Positions 1-8,088 of a stretch of DNA of 31,792 bases are shown piece after piece. The position numbers were made by a program, and so were the translations under genes. How positions within the stretch are numbered: position 1 is the first letter of the stretch; each line of letters starts with the position of its first letter. The notes under the pieces are model-generated. The model was not told the DNA's origin and made no database searches. It was given only the letters and a program-made list of their open reading frames with translations. This stretch comes from UBA2365 sp964594045 (GTDB lineage: Bacteria; Bacteroidota; Bacteroidia; Chitinophagales; Saprospiraceae), in contig CAZQKR010000046.1 in assembly GCA_964594045.1 (NCBI GenBank), positions 1-31,792 of the forward strand. Direction: 5' to 3'.

Positions 1-93
1 TCTAATATTCAGAGTTTTATAAATTCTGTAAAAAAAACCGACGAAAACAGGAAAAATATCAATACACCGGAAGAGCTCGAACGATTATTATAA
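1..93 (+). CDS. C-terminal end of an unidentified protein (partial)
   Basis: Frame 1 is open from the first base and ends at TAA 91-93, giving 30 residues that begin SNIQSFINSVKK and end TPEELERLL. The composition (charged, amphipathic, Leu/Glu-rich end) is like that of a normal soluble protein tail, and no stop interrupts it. The rest of the gene lies outside the window, so the family cannot be named. It is read toward the minus-strand Crp gene, so the two are convergent. Confidence 0.5.
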   Translation, partial: SNIQSFINSVKKTDENRKNINTPEELERLL

Positions 94-327
94 AAAGAAG
101 TGTAATTATTTAGCTGACCAGTCTTTAAGCCTTTAAGATTTAAGAGTTTATACTAAAAAAACGACGCTGAAATGGAGGTTTGACACCGGTAATGCATAAT
201 CAGCCTATAAACTGTAGACTAAAAGCCTATCAACCTGAACAATTCCAGGAAAGTTTAATCAAGGTCTGATATGACCTGCTTAAAAGCTTCTTTTCAATCT
301 TTGATCCAACAAAAGTGAATTCCGACC
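94..327. other. Intergenic spacer between convergent genes
   Basis: No credible open frame, RNA gene or strong hairpin was found here. The stretch is A+T-rich and separates the tail of the left-edge gene from the stop codon of the Crp/Fnr gene. Confidence 0.5.
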
Positions 328-984
328 CTATACCTTTAATTCCAGTTGGTTTCGCCCCAATTTGATCAAACCGTCTTTTTCTATCTTTTTCAATATCCGG
401 GAAACTGCCTCGCGACTGGCATTCATATCCGTTGCGATTTCCTGGTGTGTGATACTGATCTTTTTGGTCTGCAGAATAAGCGACTTTTTCTGAAGATATT
501 CCATCAAACGTTCATCCATTCGTGAAAAAGCGATGGTGTCCAGGGTTTCGATCAGTTCCATAAGCCGTTTATCATACATCTGTACCACAAAATTGCGCCA
601 TTGGGGATACCGGCTCATCCAAAGATCGGCATATTTCAGCGGAACGGAAATAAAACGTACATCTTCTTCGGCTTCAGCTTTGAGGAGACTTTTTTTCTGT
701 ATCATACAACAACTGAAAGAAGAGGCGCAAGTATCACCGGGACCGACAAAATATAAAAATAATTCTTCCCCACCCGAATTCAACCGGCTGATCTTGAGCG
801 AACCCTGGATAACAAGTGGTAAAAACCGGACATAAGCCCCAAAATCGATCACAGTTTCACCGGCATCCCGATTGACCACTTCACCAAATTCTGCAATTTC
901 TTCAATCAATTGTTCCTGGCTCAATTGAGGATAGTACGCCCTTAAAAGTTTACCGATCTCTTTTTGCTTAAAAGAACTGTTCAT
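328..984 (-). CDS. Crp/Fnr family transcriptional regulator
   Basis: A 218-residue regulator with an N-terminal cyclic-nucleotide-binding-type beta-roll (about residues 20-130) and a C-terminal Crp-type helix-turn-helix. The recognition region reads HQEIATDMNASREAVSRILK near residues 180-200. A Cys cluster at C86, C92 and C93 (GDTCASSFSCCM) matches a pattern common in Bacteroidota Crp/Fnr proteins; whether it senses redox state or only shapes the fold is not known. The usual cAMP-contact signature is not evident, so the ligand is unknown. The start is ATG at 984; a TTG one codon upstream is less likely. It lies downstream of the TonB receptor gene but behind a strong terminator, so it is probably transcribed on its own. 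Confidence 0.88.
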   Translation of the reverse strand: MNSSFKQKEIGKLLRAYYPQLSQEQLIEEIAEFGEVVNRDAGETVIDFGAYVRFLPLVIQGSLKISRLNSGGEELFLYFVGPGDTCASSFSCCMIQKKSLLKAEAEEDVRFISVPLKYADLWMSRYPQWRNFVVQMYDKRLMELIETLDTIAFSRMDERLMEYLQKKSLILQTKKISITHQEIATDMNASREAVSRILKKIEKDGLIKLGRNQLELKV

Positions 985-998
985 CAAATATTTTTTTG

Positions 999-1006
999 CA
1001 AAAATA
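999..1006 (-). promoter_or_regulatory. Candidate -7 element for the Crp/Fnr gene
   Basis: The minus strand reads TATTTTTG, a full match to the Bacteroidota -7 consensus TAnnTTTG, 14 bases before the ATG. No good -33 element stands at the expected distance. The element abuts the T-tract of the preceding terminator, so terminator and promoter are nearly fused. Confidence 0.35.
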
Positions 1007-1007
1007 A

Positions 1008-1037
1008 AAAAACCACCCCAATTCAGGAGTGGTTTTT
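1008..1037 (-). terminator. Intrinsic terminator of the TonB receptor gene
   Basis: A perfect 9-bp stem, AAAAACCAC (1008-1016) with GTGGTTTTT (1029-1037), encloses a 12-base loop. On the minus strand the stem runs into a T-tract of seven. It sits 31 bases past the stop codon of the TonB receptor gene and before the Crp gene. The A/T ends of the stem could allow activity in both directions. Confidence 0.75.
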
Positions 1038-1068
1038 ACTTTCTAAAGACCAACAGGTTGATCGGATG

Positions 1069-3510
1069 TTAAAAATCGATCTTATAATAGAACACAGGGA
1101 AAAATCCGAGTTGATATTCCTCCACGATCGGATTACCACTCGGGTGATCCGGAGCATAGGTCAGGGTCAAAATGTTCTTGGTTCCGAACAAATTGATCAG
1201 ATCTACTGCAATCTCATGCGTAAACCGCTTGGCATTGATCACATAATTGACTTTAAGATCTGTTCTGAAATAGGGCCGGAATTGTTTTGTATTAACCGTT
1301 TCATCTTTAAAAACAACCTCAAGGGCTGCTGCAGAAGCTTCATCATCTACATCTCCATACCATCTGCCTCCGGCATAGGTTACCTTACCTCCGATATTGA
1401 AAGCCGAATTTTTAGTTAAGTTGAACTCTTTGGCGAACAAGGCATTGAAAGTATATTTTCCGTTGAATGATGTATTTCGCCAGATTTTGTCACTACCCTG
1501 ATATTGGGCGTCAAACAAGGATCCCGTAAAGAGATAGTAATATCCCTTGCTGAAAAACTTTTCAACGGTCAGTTCAAATCCGTAATTTCGACCAGTTCCT
1601 GCATTTTGCAAAGGACCCGGGAAAAAGCGTGAGAAACCGCTACCGGCATTGATCAGGGAATAGGATGTGCTGCCAAATTCCACCGGGATTTCATACAGGT
1701 ACTGATAATAGGTTTCTGCCTTGATCCGCATGTTTTTTGCCAGATAGGTATCATAAGACAACACGGCGTGTGCACTTTTCATAAATCCAAGATCCAGGTT
1801 ATACTCCTGAGGATCCCTGCCAATGGTCTGATTGCTGTAATAGAAAATATAGGGTGAGATCATCTGTGAATGCAGACCGAGACCAAGAGAAAGCCGTTGC
1901 CTTTTATCAAACTGATATGCAACCCCCAGTCGTGGTTCTACAGGTGAAAAACTGTTCTTGTTCAAGCTGAAATGAGTACTGTTGATACCGCCGGTAAAAC
2001 TTAATTTTTCTGAGTGATGGTATTTAAACTGCACATAAGCCTGGGATAATGTCGTAAATTTATTGGCATACCACCGGACAAGCCAGGGGTTCAGATCAAT
2101 ATTTTCCGGATAACTGAATTCTGGGCCATAAAGGCGTGCACTGTCCTGATACTGGAGGTGCATCAGATCAACCGTTCCTCCAAACTTAAAATTCAACCGG
2201 CTGTTGATCCTTTTATTGATCTGGATATTGGCGGAGTATTTATCTTCCTGGAAGAAATAATTCAATAGGGGCGGAAGACTATCCACCACAAAAAATCCAT
2301 TTTCGTCCACATGACGGACGATCAGATCATGATTTGCATCGATCCGGGATTGGGAAGCAGAAAGGGTTGCTTTTAAAAATGTCGATCTGTTTACAGGTTT
2401 GCTGTAGCTGAGACCGACAACACCCATCCTTGAAGTAAAATATTGGTCTCTCTCATTGTCTCCGTAGATAAGGGTTGCCGTATCCGGTTTTTCCAGTTCG
2501 CTCAGCACGATATCGATCGTACTGGTTCCCCCCATACCGAAAAAAGAAATAGTTCCTCCGTGTTTTTGTGGAAAATTAAGCCTGAAAGCACCGTCCTGGT
2601 ATTGCGGAATTGCGTCGGTACCGACCTGAATACCCATAAACTGAAACAATTGCAGGGTGGAATACCGGTACATTGCCAAATATGAACTTTTGGTTTTTTT
2701 GTTGATCGGGCCTTCTGCCATCAACTCTGTTCCAAGGAAACCAAGTTGCCCGCTGAATTCATGATTTTCGTTATTTCCGTTGCGCATTTTCAGGTCAAAT
2801 ACTCCGGCGATACCGTTGCTGTATTCAGCCGGAAAGGCTCCGGTGTAGAACTCTGAATTAGCCAGGAATTTGTTGTTTAAAATGGTGACCGGACCTCCGC
2901 CTGTTCCGGGAATGGAAAAGTGATTCGGATTGGGAATGTTTATCCCGTCCAGGCGCCAAAGCACACCGGATGGGCTGTTTCCCCTTACGACGATATCATT
3001 CCTGCTATCGTCGGCTCCCTGCACACCGGCATAATTGGAGGCCATTCTGGCGGGTTCTCCGCGGCTGCCTGCATACCGGTTGGTTTCTGCCACGGTAAAT
3101 TCCCGGGCACTGACCATAGCCATTTCATTGACGACTTCACCATTCCTCTTGGCTACAATGGTCACTTCTTCCAGTTTCAGCGGCGCTTCCTCCATCTCAA
3201 CGGTCAGAATAACTTCCTTGGCCGATGTAACCATAATATTGTTCATCACCACCTCTTTGTATCCAAGGTAACTGAAAGTCAGGTCGTGTCTGCCAACCGG
3301 CACATTGCTTATCCTGAAAGTTCCATCTGTATCTGAAGATGCTCCGAGTAAATTGTCCCCGGCATTTGCAAGGGTCACATTGACCCCGATGAGCGGGTAT
3401 TTGGAATCATTGTCAACTACTATTCCCCGTATCGTTTGGGTGCGTTGTCCGGTCAGGGATAGGGCTAATAATGAAAATACAAAAATAAAAAGTCCGTTTT
3501 TAATTTTCAT
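1069..3510 (-). CDS. TonB-dependent outer-membrane receptor with carboxypeptidase-like N-terminal domain
   Basis: An 813-residue outer-membrane protein. From the ATG at 3510 it begins MKIKNGLFIFVFSLLALSLTGQ, a normal Sec signal peptide. The longer frame starts at TTG and adds an implausible 23-residue extension. Next comes a CarboxypepD_reg-like beta-sandwich (about 25-110, with GVNVTLANAG and DGTFRISNVPVGRH), then a plug domain (about 115-245, with NDIVVRGNSPSGVLWRLDG and EFYTGAFPAEYSNGIAGV), then a long beta-barrel ending in Phe. Family members import large substrates using energy from TonB/ExbBD. No SusD partner is next to it, so it is not a classic polysaccharide utilisation pair; the substrate is unknown. 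The nearest gene in the same direction is the Crp regulator, beyond a terminator. Confidence 0.9.
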   Translation of the reverse strand: MKIKNGLFIFVFSLLALSLTGQRTQTIRGIVVDNDSKYPLIGVNVTLANAGDNLLGASSDTDGTFRISNVPVGRHDLTFSYLGYKEVVMNNIMVTSAKEVILTVEMEEAPLKLEEVTIVAKRNGEVVNEMAMVSAREFTVAETNRYAGSRGEPARMASNYAGVQGADDSRNDIVVRGNSPSGVLWRLDGINIPNPNHFSIPGTGGGPVTILNNKFLANSEFYTGAFPAEYSNGIAGVFDLKMRNGNNENHEFSGQLGFLGTELMAEGPINKKTKSSYLAMYRYSTLQLFQFMGIQVGTDAIPQYQDGAFRLNFPQKHGGTISFFGMGGTSTIDIVLSELEKPDTATLIYGDNERDQYFTSRMGVVGLSYSKPVNRSTFLKATLSASQSRIDANHDLIVRHVDENGFFVVDSLPPLLNYFFQEDKYSANIQINKRINSRLNFKFGGTVDLMHLQYQDSARLYGPEFSYPENIDLNPWLVRWYANKFTTLSQAYVQFKYHHSEKLSFTGGINSTHFSLNKNSFSPVEPRLGVAYQFDKRQRLSLGLGLHSQMISPYIFYYSNQTIGRDPQEYNLDLGFMKSAHAVLSYDTYLAKNMRIKAETYYQYLYEIPVEFGSTSYSLINAGSGFSRFFPGPLQNAGTGRNYGFELTVEKFFSKGYYYLFTGSLFDAQYQGSDKIWRNTSFNGKYTFNALFAKEFNLTKNSAFNIGGKVTYAGGRWYGDVDDEASAAALEVVFKDETVNTKQFRPYFRTDLKVNYVINAKRFTHEIAVDLINLFGTKNILTLTYAPDHPSGNPIVEEYQLGFFPVFYYKIDF

Positions 3511-4095
3511 GATCTTCGTTTTAATTGAAATAATAAGTTGGAATACAATATTAGCAATGATTTTAATTCCACGTTTCAATTTTTTGTCTTTTTTGCTGAA
3601 ATTGAAATTTTTAGTGCGAAATCTTGCTGAATTTGACTTAAGTTGTAAAAAATCCCGGATTTTTTATTGAATACAAAATACAGCTGGTCCATGAAGTATC
3701 TCGAAGGTTCAGGTATGTATTTTGAAAAACAGATGGAAGAATCACATCATTTTCCCGGATCAAAAAACTTCGCGTTTTTCGTAAAAAAAACGATCCAGGA
3801 TCAAGTTACCTATTCAATAATTCAGGTTTACCTGGGCTGCTGTTGTGCCTTTATAAAGCAAATCATGAAAGAAGCCCGGATTTTTGGAGTAAAACCCGGC
3901 GATATTTCGAAAAATTTCCCGCTGATTTTTACGTTATTAAAACATAAATGAGTCTTTTTCAGGTGGAACAAGAACCTCAATTATAACACAAGATTGGGCT
4001 TTGCCATACGAAATATATTAAAAATTCGGTTCATTGAATTATTTCTTAATTTTGCCGGTGTATTTCACAATGGAATACCTATAAAACAGGTATAT
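3511..4095. other. Divergent intergenic region between TonB receptor and secreted protein genes
   Basis: This 585-base A+T-rich stretch lies between two outward-facing genes. It holds a 9-bp inverted repeat, TTTCAATTT (3574-3582) with AAATTGAAA (3599-3607), upstream of the TonB receptor and possibly an operator. A quasi-palindromic AAAAAATCC/GGATTTTTT run lies near 3650-3668. An open frame of about 86 codons from ATG 3691 to 3951 exists but has poor protein-like composition and no recognisable family, so it is not called as a gene. Confidence 0.45.
4047..4054 (+). promoter_or_regulatory. Candidate -7 element for the 4096 gene
   Basis: TAATTTTG matches the Bacteroidota -7 consensus TAnnTTTG exactly. 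It lies 41 bases before the chosen ATG at 4096 and inside the longer TTG-initiated frame, which supports the downstream start. The -33 match is poor. Confidence 0.35.
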
Positions 4096-5559
4096 ATGAA
4101 TCAATTATCAGAAAAGCTGAGTTTTATCATCATTGCATTGCTCCTGGCCAGTATGGTCAGCGCCGGGAAACCTATTGATAAGGAAAAGGCGGAAGCACTC
4201 AATGAATACGTCCGATTCGCCAACGAATCCGTGCATGGAATGCTTATCGCACACCGGTTGTTTGAAAACTACAATCAGGACATCAACAAATTCGTTGACC
4301 TTCCCGGGCATCAACTCAACTTCTACAGCAATTCCGATCTACCGGGCAATCTGTTTGAGGATCCGGAAAACTGGTTTTATGAAATTTCCCCTGCTGATCT
4401 TTATTTACAAACCCTGGACAATTACAATTATATCAAGCTGGAGCAATTTACCGAACTTCAGAAGTTTGCCACCAAGATTCACGAGATCAACAACCGGACC
4501 AACCAGCTCAGGCTATCCATAGGAGAATCCATCAACTCATATGACCTGAGTAACAGGGACAATGTATACAAGATTTACGATATGCTGGAGGAAGCCGTTG
4601 ACCAGTTTGACCTGATGCTGGCTCAAATCATAAACCTTGAGCATCAGCTATTGATCTGCAGCCAGGAAATTGACGGTCAAAACACAACGGATAAAGCGGA
4701 AACAACAGAAAGGCCATTTGAAGAGGTGTTCCAAAGCGCCCGGAAACTCCTGCTTGCCATCAGAGTGGATGACAAAAAACAGGCGCAGGAGCAATTGACA
4801 CGTCTTAGCAATGCCAATAAAAAACTTCAGGCCGGAAACGAATTGCCTGCCATGGAGAAAAAAAACGCACAGATCAAAAACATGCGGATCAGCTTGTACG
4901 ACAATATCAGGGAGATCATGGAGATGACAGCTGATTTTGAGTCAGGGCAGCCCATTCCGGATGTGTACGATCTTTATGGAACCAGTTATTATTATTACAA
5001 CACCAAGCTTCTGAGCCGGTTCAACCGTTACGGCAATGGACTGGTAACCCAGATCAACCAGATCCTGGCAGCAGCAAATCCGGGTGCGATGCAATACCTG
5101 GAATTACCCCACCATCTGAAGATCATCTATCCGGTCAAGCTGGAACAGCAGGTGCCGGTCATCGCTTCGACACTTCAGGAAATTGAACGATTACCGGAGC
5201 AACTGGAAGACAGGAAAGTGGTTCTGGTAGAAAAGGCACAGGAAATCGTTGTAGATGGCTTTGAAACAGAGATTGAAATATTCGATTATCTGCATCAAGA
5301 CGGTGACCTGATTTCCCTGAATTTCAACGGAGACTGGATCATCCGTGAATTATCCCTTGAGTCCAAGCCAAGAAAGTTTATTTTAAAACTCAATACCACA
5401 GGGGAAAACTACCTGATCCTCCATGCGGTCAATGAGGGGAATATTCCGCCCAACACCATCGGCATCAATTATACACACAAGGGTAGAAAAAAGCGCCATA
5501 TCATGCAATCCAGCCTGAAGACCAGCCAGATGGTAAGGATCCGGGTGGACGAAAAGTAA
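4096..5559 (+). CDS. Secreted helical protein with a conserved C-terminal beta domain, function unknown
   Basis: 487 residues from ATG 4096. The N-terminus MNQLSEKLSFIIIALLLASMVSA is a Sec signal peptide. Residues about 25-385 are charged and mostly helical, with long amphipathic stretches (for example the region around QIINLEHQLLICSQEIDGQN). The last 100 or so residues form a different module with beta-strand-like spacing: GDLISLNFNGDWIIRELSL, then ENYLILHAVNEGNIPPNTIG, then a Lys-rich tail. I recall this LILHAxNEGxIPPNT pattern from C-terminal modules of several exported Bacteroidota proteins, but I know no assigned function. It is convergent with the next gene, seven bases apart. It is probably periplasmic or surface-located; no T9SS sorting signal is visible. 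Confidence 0.75.
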   Translation: MNQLSEKLSFIIIALLLASMVSAGKPIDKEKAEALNEYVRFANESVHGMLIAHRLFENYNQDINKFVDLPGHQLNFYSNSDLPGNLFEDPENWFYEISPADLYLQTLDNYNYIKLEQFTELQKFATKIHEINNRTNQLRLSIGESINSYDLSNRDNVYKIYDMLEEAVDQFDLMLAQIINLEHQLLICSQEIDGQNTTDKAETTERPFEEVFQSARKLLLAIRVDDKKQAQEQLTRLSNANKKLQAGNELPAMEKKNAQIKNMRISLYDNIREIMEMTADFESGQPIPDVYDLYGTSYYYYNTKLLSRFNRYGNGLVTQINQILAAANPGAMQYLELPHHLKIIYPVKLEQQVPVIASTLQEIERLPEQLEDRKVVLVEKAQEIVVDGFETEIEIFDYLHQDGDLISLNFNGDWIIRELSLESKPRKFILKLNTTGENYLILHAVNEGNIPPNTIGINYTHKGRKKRHIMQSSLKTSQMVRIRVDEK

Positions 5560-5566
5560 TAAAAGA

Positions 5567-6361
5567 TCAATAAAGATAAATGTTGAACCCGGTTTTAATG
5601 CCCGGATAGAAGTTGAATGAACCGTTATACTTTCCGGTGTTACCCGGATAGCGCCAGTCTTCAGCGTTGATGTCCGTCAATCCGATGACCCCGTGTATTT
5701 CCACCCAGACGGCGGTTCTCCTGCCCAGGAATTTCTGATAGCCATAAGCCATCTCTAGGTTGATGTCAAAAGGTCTGAAAAGTTCGCGGTCTTTAGCAGG
5801 ATCACCTGCAGCGAGCAGTGCGTCCGTGTTTTCGTTCCATCTGCCGAAGGTGACAAAATCGGTCAGTGATTCCTCGACCATCTGCCCATAATGTGTTTCA
5901 CGGTAAAACCGGACATCCGATCCGATAAGATATCCCATCATGACGCCACCCTGGATGTACTGCAGGGATACCCTGAAGTCATCACCGGGCTTTTGGTTGA
6001 GGATGATCTTAAACAGCAAAGGAACTTGCAGATATTGGTTGCGAACCGTCTTTTCCACCTGTTTGCCGCTGAGCACATCCCCGTAATGTTGTCCCCAGAA
6101 TGAAAAAATAAGCCCGGTTTTAAATGAACCCCGAAGATACCGGCGGTCAATGCCATAATAAAATCCCGCCTGGAAACCAGGCGTGGCTTCATAGGCCAGC
6201 GTGCTGTATCCGTAGTTGTTTTGCCTGATGATGGTAGCGTTCCCGACCGAAGCAAAGGGGGCAAGGAAAAAACTTTTATAGTTGTCTTCCAACTGCTGTG
6301 CATGGGTTGGAAGGGAGAGTAAAAGTATAAGTGAGCATATCAAAAGGCAAGATCTGTACAT
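5567..6361 (-). CDS. Putative outer-membrane beta-barrel protein
   Basis: 264 residues with a clear signal peptide (MYRSCLLICSLILLLSLPTHAQ). The mature part has alternating hydrophobic/aromatic strands and turns (GFQAGFYYGIDRRYLRGSFK, TGLIFSFWGQHYG, VPLLFKIILN), and ends in an aromatic-rich strand closing with NIYLY. This resembles small Bacteroidota outer-membrane barrels of the PorT-like/OMP_b-brl type. There is no catalytic motif, and the partner or cargo is unknown. It is transcribed toward the secreted helical protein gene with a 7-base gap between the two stop codons. Confidence 0.65.
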   Translation of the reverse strand: MYRSCLLICSLILLLSLPTHAQQLEDNYKSFFLAPFASVGNATIIRQNNYGYSTLAYEATPGFQAGFYYGIDRRYLRGSFKTGLIFSFWGQHYGDVLSGKQVEKTVRNQYLQVPLLFKIILNQKPGDDFRVSLQYIQGGVMMGYLIGSDVRFYRETHYGQMVEESLTDFVTFGRWNENTDALLAAGDPAKDRELFRPFDINLEMAYGYQKFLGRRTAVWVEIHGVIGLTDINAEDWRYPGNTGKYNGSFNFYPGIKTGFNIYLY

Positions 6362-6603
6362 AACTGACTATAAGTATAAACTATTAATGCTAAAAGACTA
6401 ATTAAAAATCAAATATACATATAAAATATATGAAATATAATTTGAAGTGATTTTATCAAATAAAAAGTGCCGGAGTGAAAAAGATATGGGATGAAATTCG
6501 GGATTTTTATGCTTTTTGTAAACCGGTTTAAACTGGTTTAATTTAATTACTATGCTCGAATTTATACTGACTATCATTAAGTTTGATTATCAAATTTGAA
6601 TAA
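6362..6603. promoter_or_regulatory. A+T-rich divergent promoter region with tandem decamers
   Basis: Between the outward-facing barrel and LamG genes lie two adjacent, nearly identical decamers, AAACCGGTTT (6520-6529) and AAACTGGTTT (6530-6539). The first is a perfect palindrome. They lie about 65-85 bases before the LamG ATG and could be an operator. No clean TAnnTTTG element was found. Confidence 0.25.
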
Positions 6604-7869
6604 ATGAAAACTAAATCATTTTTATTAAGCTTAGGTTTAATTTCTATTTTTTATTTGAGTAGTAGCTCGCAAACATTACCCACTTATGTTCCTGCTTCGG
6701 GACTTGTAGGCTGGTGGCCTTATAATGGAAATGCTAATGATGAGAGTGGAAATGGAAATAATGGTGTGGTAACAGGAGCATCATTAGACATAGACAGACA
6801 CGGGAATGAGCAATCTGCTTATTTATTTACAGATATCAATCAATACATTAATAAAGGGAATAGTGATGATTTCAATATATTTAACGCTGATTACAGTATT
6901 TCTGTTTGGTGCAAACCGATTCAAATAGTCAATGAACCCGATCATTCCAATCAAATAATTACAAAATATAAACATTTCTCTATACCTGAATGCGATTTCT
7001 TTATAAACTTAGCAGGGGGAGGTTTTATAGGTCATTCAGGAAATGGAACTAATGATCATTACGAATTTGCTTTCAATGATAATTTATGGCATCATGTTGT
7101 AATTGTATTTGAAGATGGTATTTCATCAATTTTTGTTGACAATTCATTCTTAGGGAGCAAATCGTTAAACTTTAACAGCTTCAACTCTTCAACTAATTTG
7201 ATAGTTGGTAGCATTGATCCGTCTGGTCCTCTTTTTGAAGAATCACAATTTTTTGGAAATTTGGATGATATTGGCATATGGAACCGAGCCCTAACTCAGG
7301 AAGAAATATCACTTATGTATTCAGCGATTGATGTAGAGTGTACCAACCTTACTTCACCCGTTAATGGAGCCTCCAATGTCAATAATACTTCAGATCTATC
7401 TTGGGCACCATCAACAAAAGCGACAGGATATAAGCTGAAAATCGGAACAACACCGGGAGGAGGAGAACTACTCAATAATGTGGACGTGGGTAATGTGACG
7501 ACATATGATCCCCCGGTGAATTTCCCCTGCAATTCAGAAATATTTGTGTTGATAACGCCATATAACAATAATGGAGAGAGGATAGGGTGTGTGGAAGAAA
7601 GTTTTACCACGAGGGGATTCATTACCCGATCAAACGGAGAATACTCAGATCAGAATACATGGGAGGGAGGCTGTGTACCCCCAAATCCGATTCCGGCCGG
7701 AGTTACAATAGAGATCGGGCATGAATTAATTAATAGCATTTTAAATACTATAGTTAATAATGGTACGATAATAAGCACAAAGCCATTTAATAATTTTGGA
7801 ACCTACAAAGGCAATGGTACTTTCATTGGACCATTTATCAACCAAGGTACTTTAGCGCCTGGAAATTGA
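6604..7869 (+). CDS. LamG-domain surface protein, apparently truncated at the C-terminus
   Basis: 421 residues starting at ATG 6604 with a signal peptide (MKTKSFLLSLGLISIFYLSS). Residues about 30-240 form a LamG/concanavalin-like domain typical of Bacteroidota surface proteins (GLVGWWPYNGNANDESGNGN near the start, then DNLWHHVVIVFEDG and NLDDIGIWNRALTQEEI). Residues about 242-335 look like a fibronectin-III-like module. Residues 336-421 start a repeat-like segment (NTWEGGCVPPNPIPAGVTIE). Such proteins normally continue past TLAPGN with a T9SS sorting domain; here TGA 7867-7869 ends it at once. The first two thirds of the gene are visibly A+T-richer than the last third, suggesting a mosaic or transferred origin. 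Without a sorting signal the product may not reach the surface. Confidence 0.75.
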   Translation: MKTKSFLLSLGLISIFYLSSSSQTLPTYVPASGLVGWWPYNGNANDESGNGNNGVVTGASLDIDRHGNEQSAYLFTDINQYINKGNSDDFNIFNADYSISVWCKPIQIVNEPDHSNQIITKYKHFSIPECDFFINLAGGGFIGHSGNGTNDHYEFAFNDNLWHHVVIVFEDGISSIFVDNSFLGSKSLNFNSFNSSTNLIVGSIDPSGPLFEESQFFGNLDDIGIWNRALTQEEISLMYSAIDVECTNLTSPVNGASNVNNTSDLSWAPSTKATGYKLKIGTTPGGGELLNNVDVGNVTTYDPPVNFPCNSEIFVLITPYNNNGERIGCVEESFTTRGFITRSNGEYSDQNTWEGGCVPPNPIPAGVTIEIGHELINSILNTIVNNGTIISTKPFNNFGTYKGNGTFIGPFINQGTLAPGN

Positions 7870-7996
7870 TGCTACTAGTAAAGAAATTGCAATAATAGAG
7901 AAGCTGAATTTGACAGATTTCAAAGAAAAATCTTTTCTTAAAAAATGGTTAATCAATAATTGGGCGGAATACTTGCTGCCAGGTTTAATCACTTAA
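7856..7996 (+). pseudogene. Short open remnant after the LamG gene
   Basis: A different frame overlaps the LamG stop codon and stays open for 46 codons until TAA 7994-7996. The product includes IDATSKEIAIIEKLNLTDF and ends in WAEYLLPGLIT. The composition is that of a charged soluble protein and not of a T9SS sorting domain, so it is not simply the missing LamG tail after a frameshift. It may be the end of an unrelated gene fused here by a deletion or insertion. The family is not recognised. Confidence 0.3.
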
Positions 7997-8088
7997 GTAC
8001 GTGTATCTGTGGACGCTTCCTCATTTTAAATTCCAGAGCAACGGATAAATAACGAATAATCAGATAGAAAACTTACCGCTGCCTTAAC

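Noticed and set aside
3691..3951. Plus-strand open frame of 86 codons (longer with a TTG start) between the TonB receptor and the secreted protein genes
   Set aside because: Lys/Phe/Ile-rich composition follows the A+T-rich DNA, with no signal peptide, motif or recognisable family, so it is treated as intergenic.
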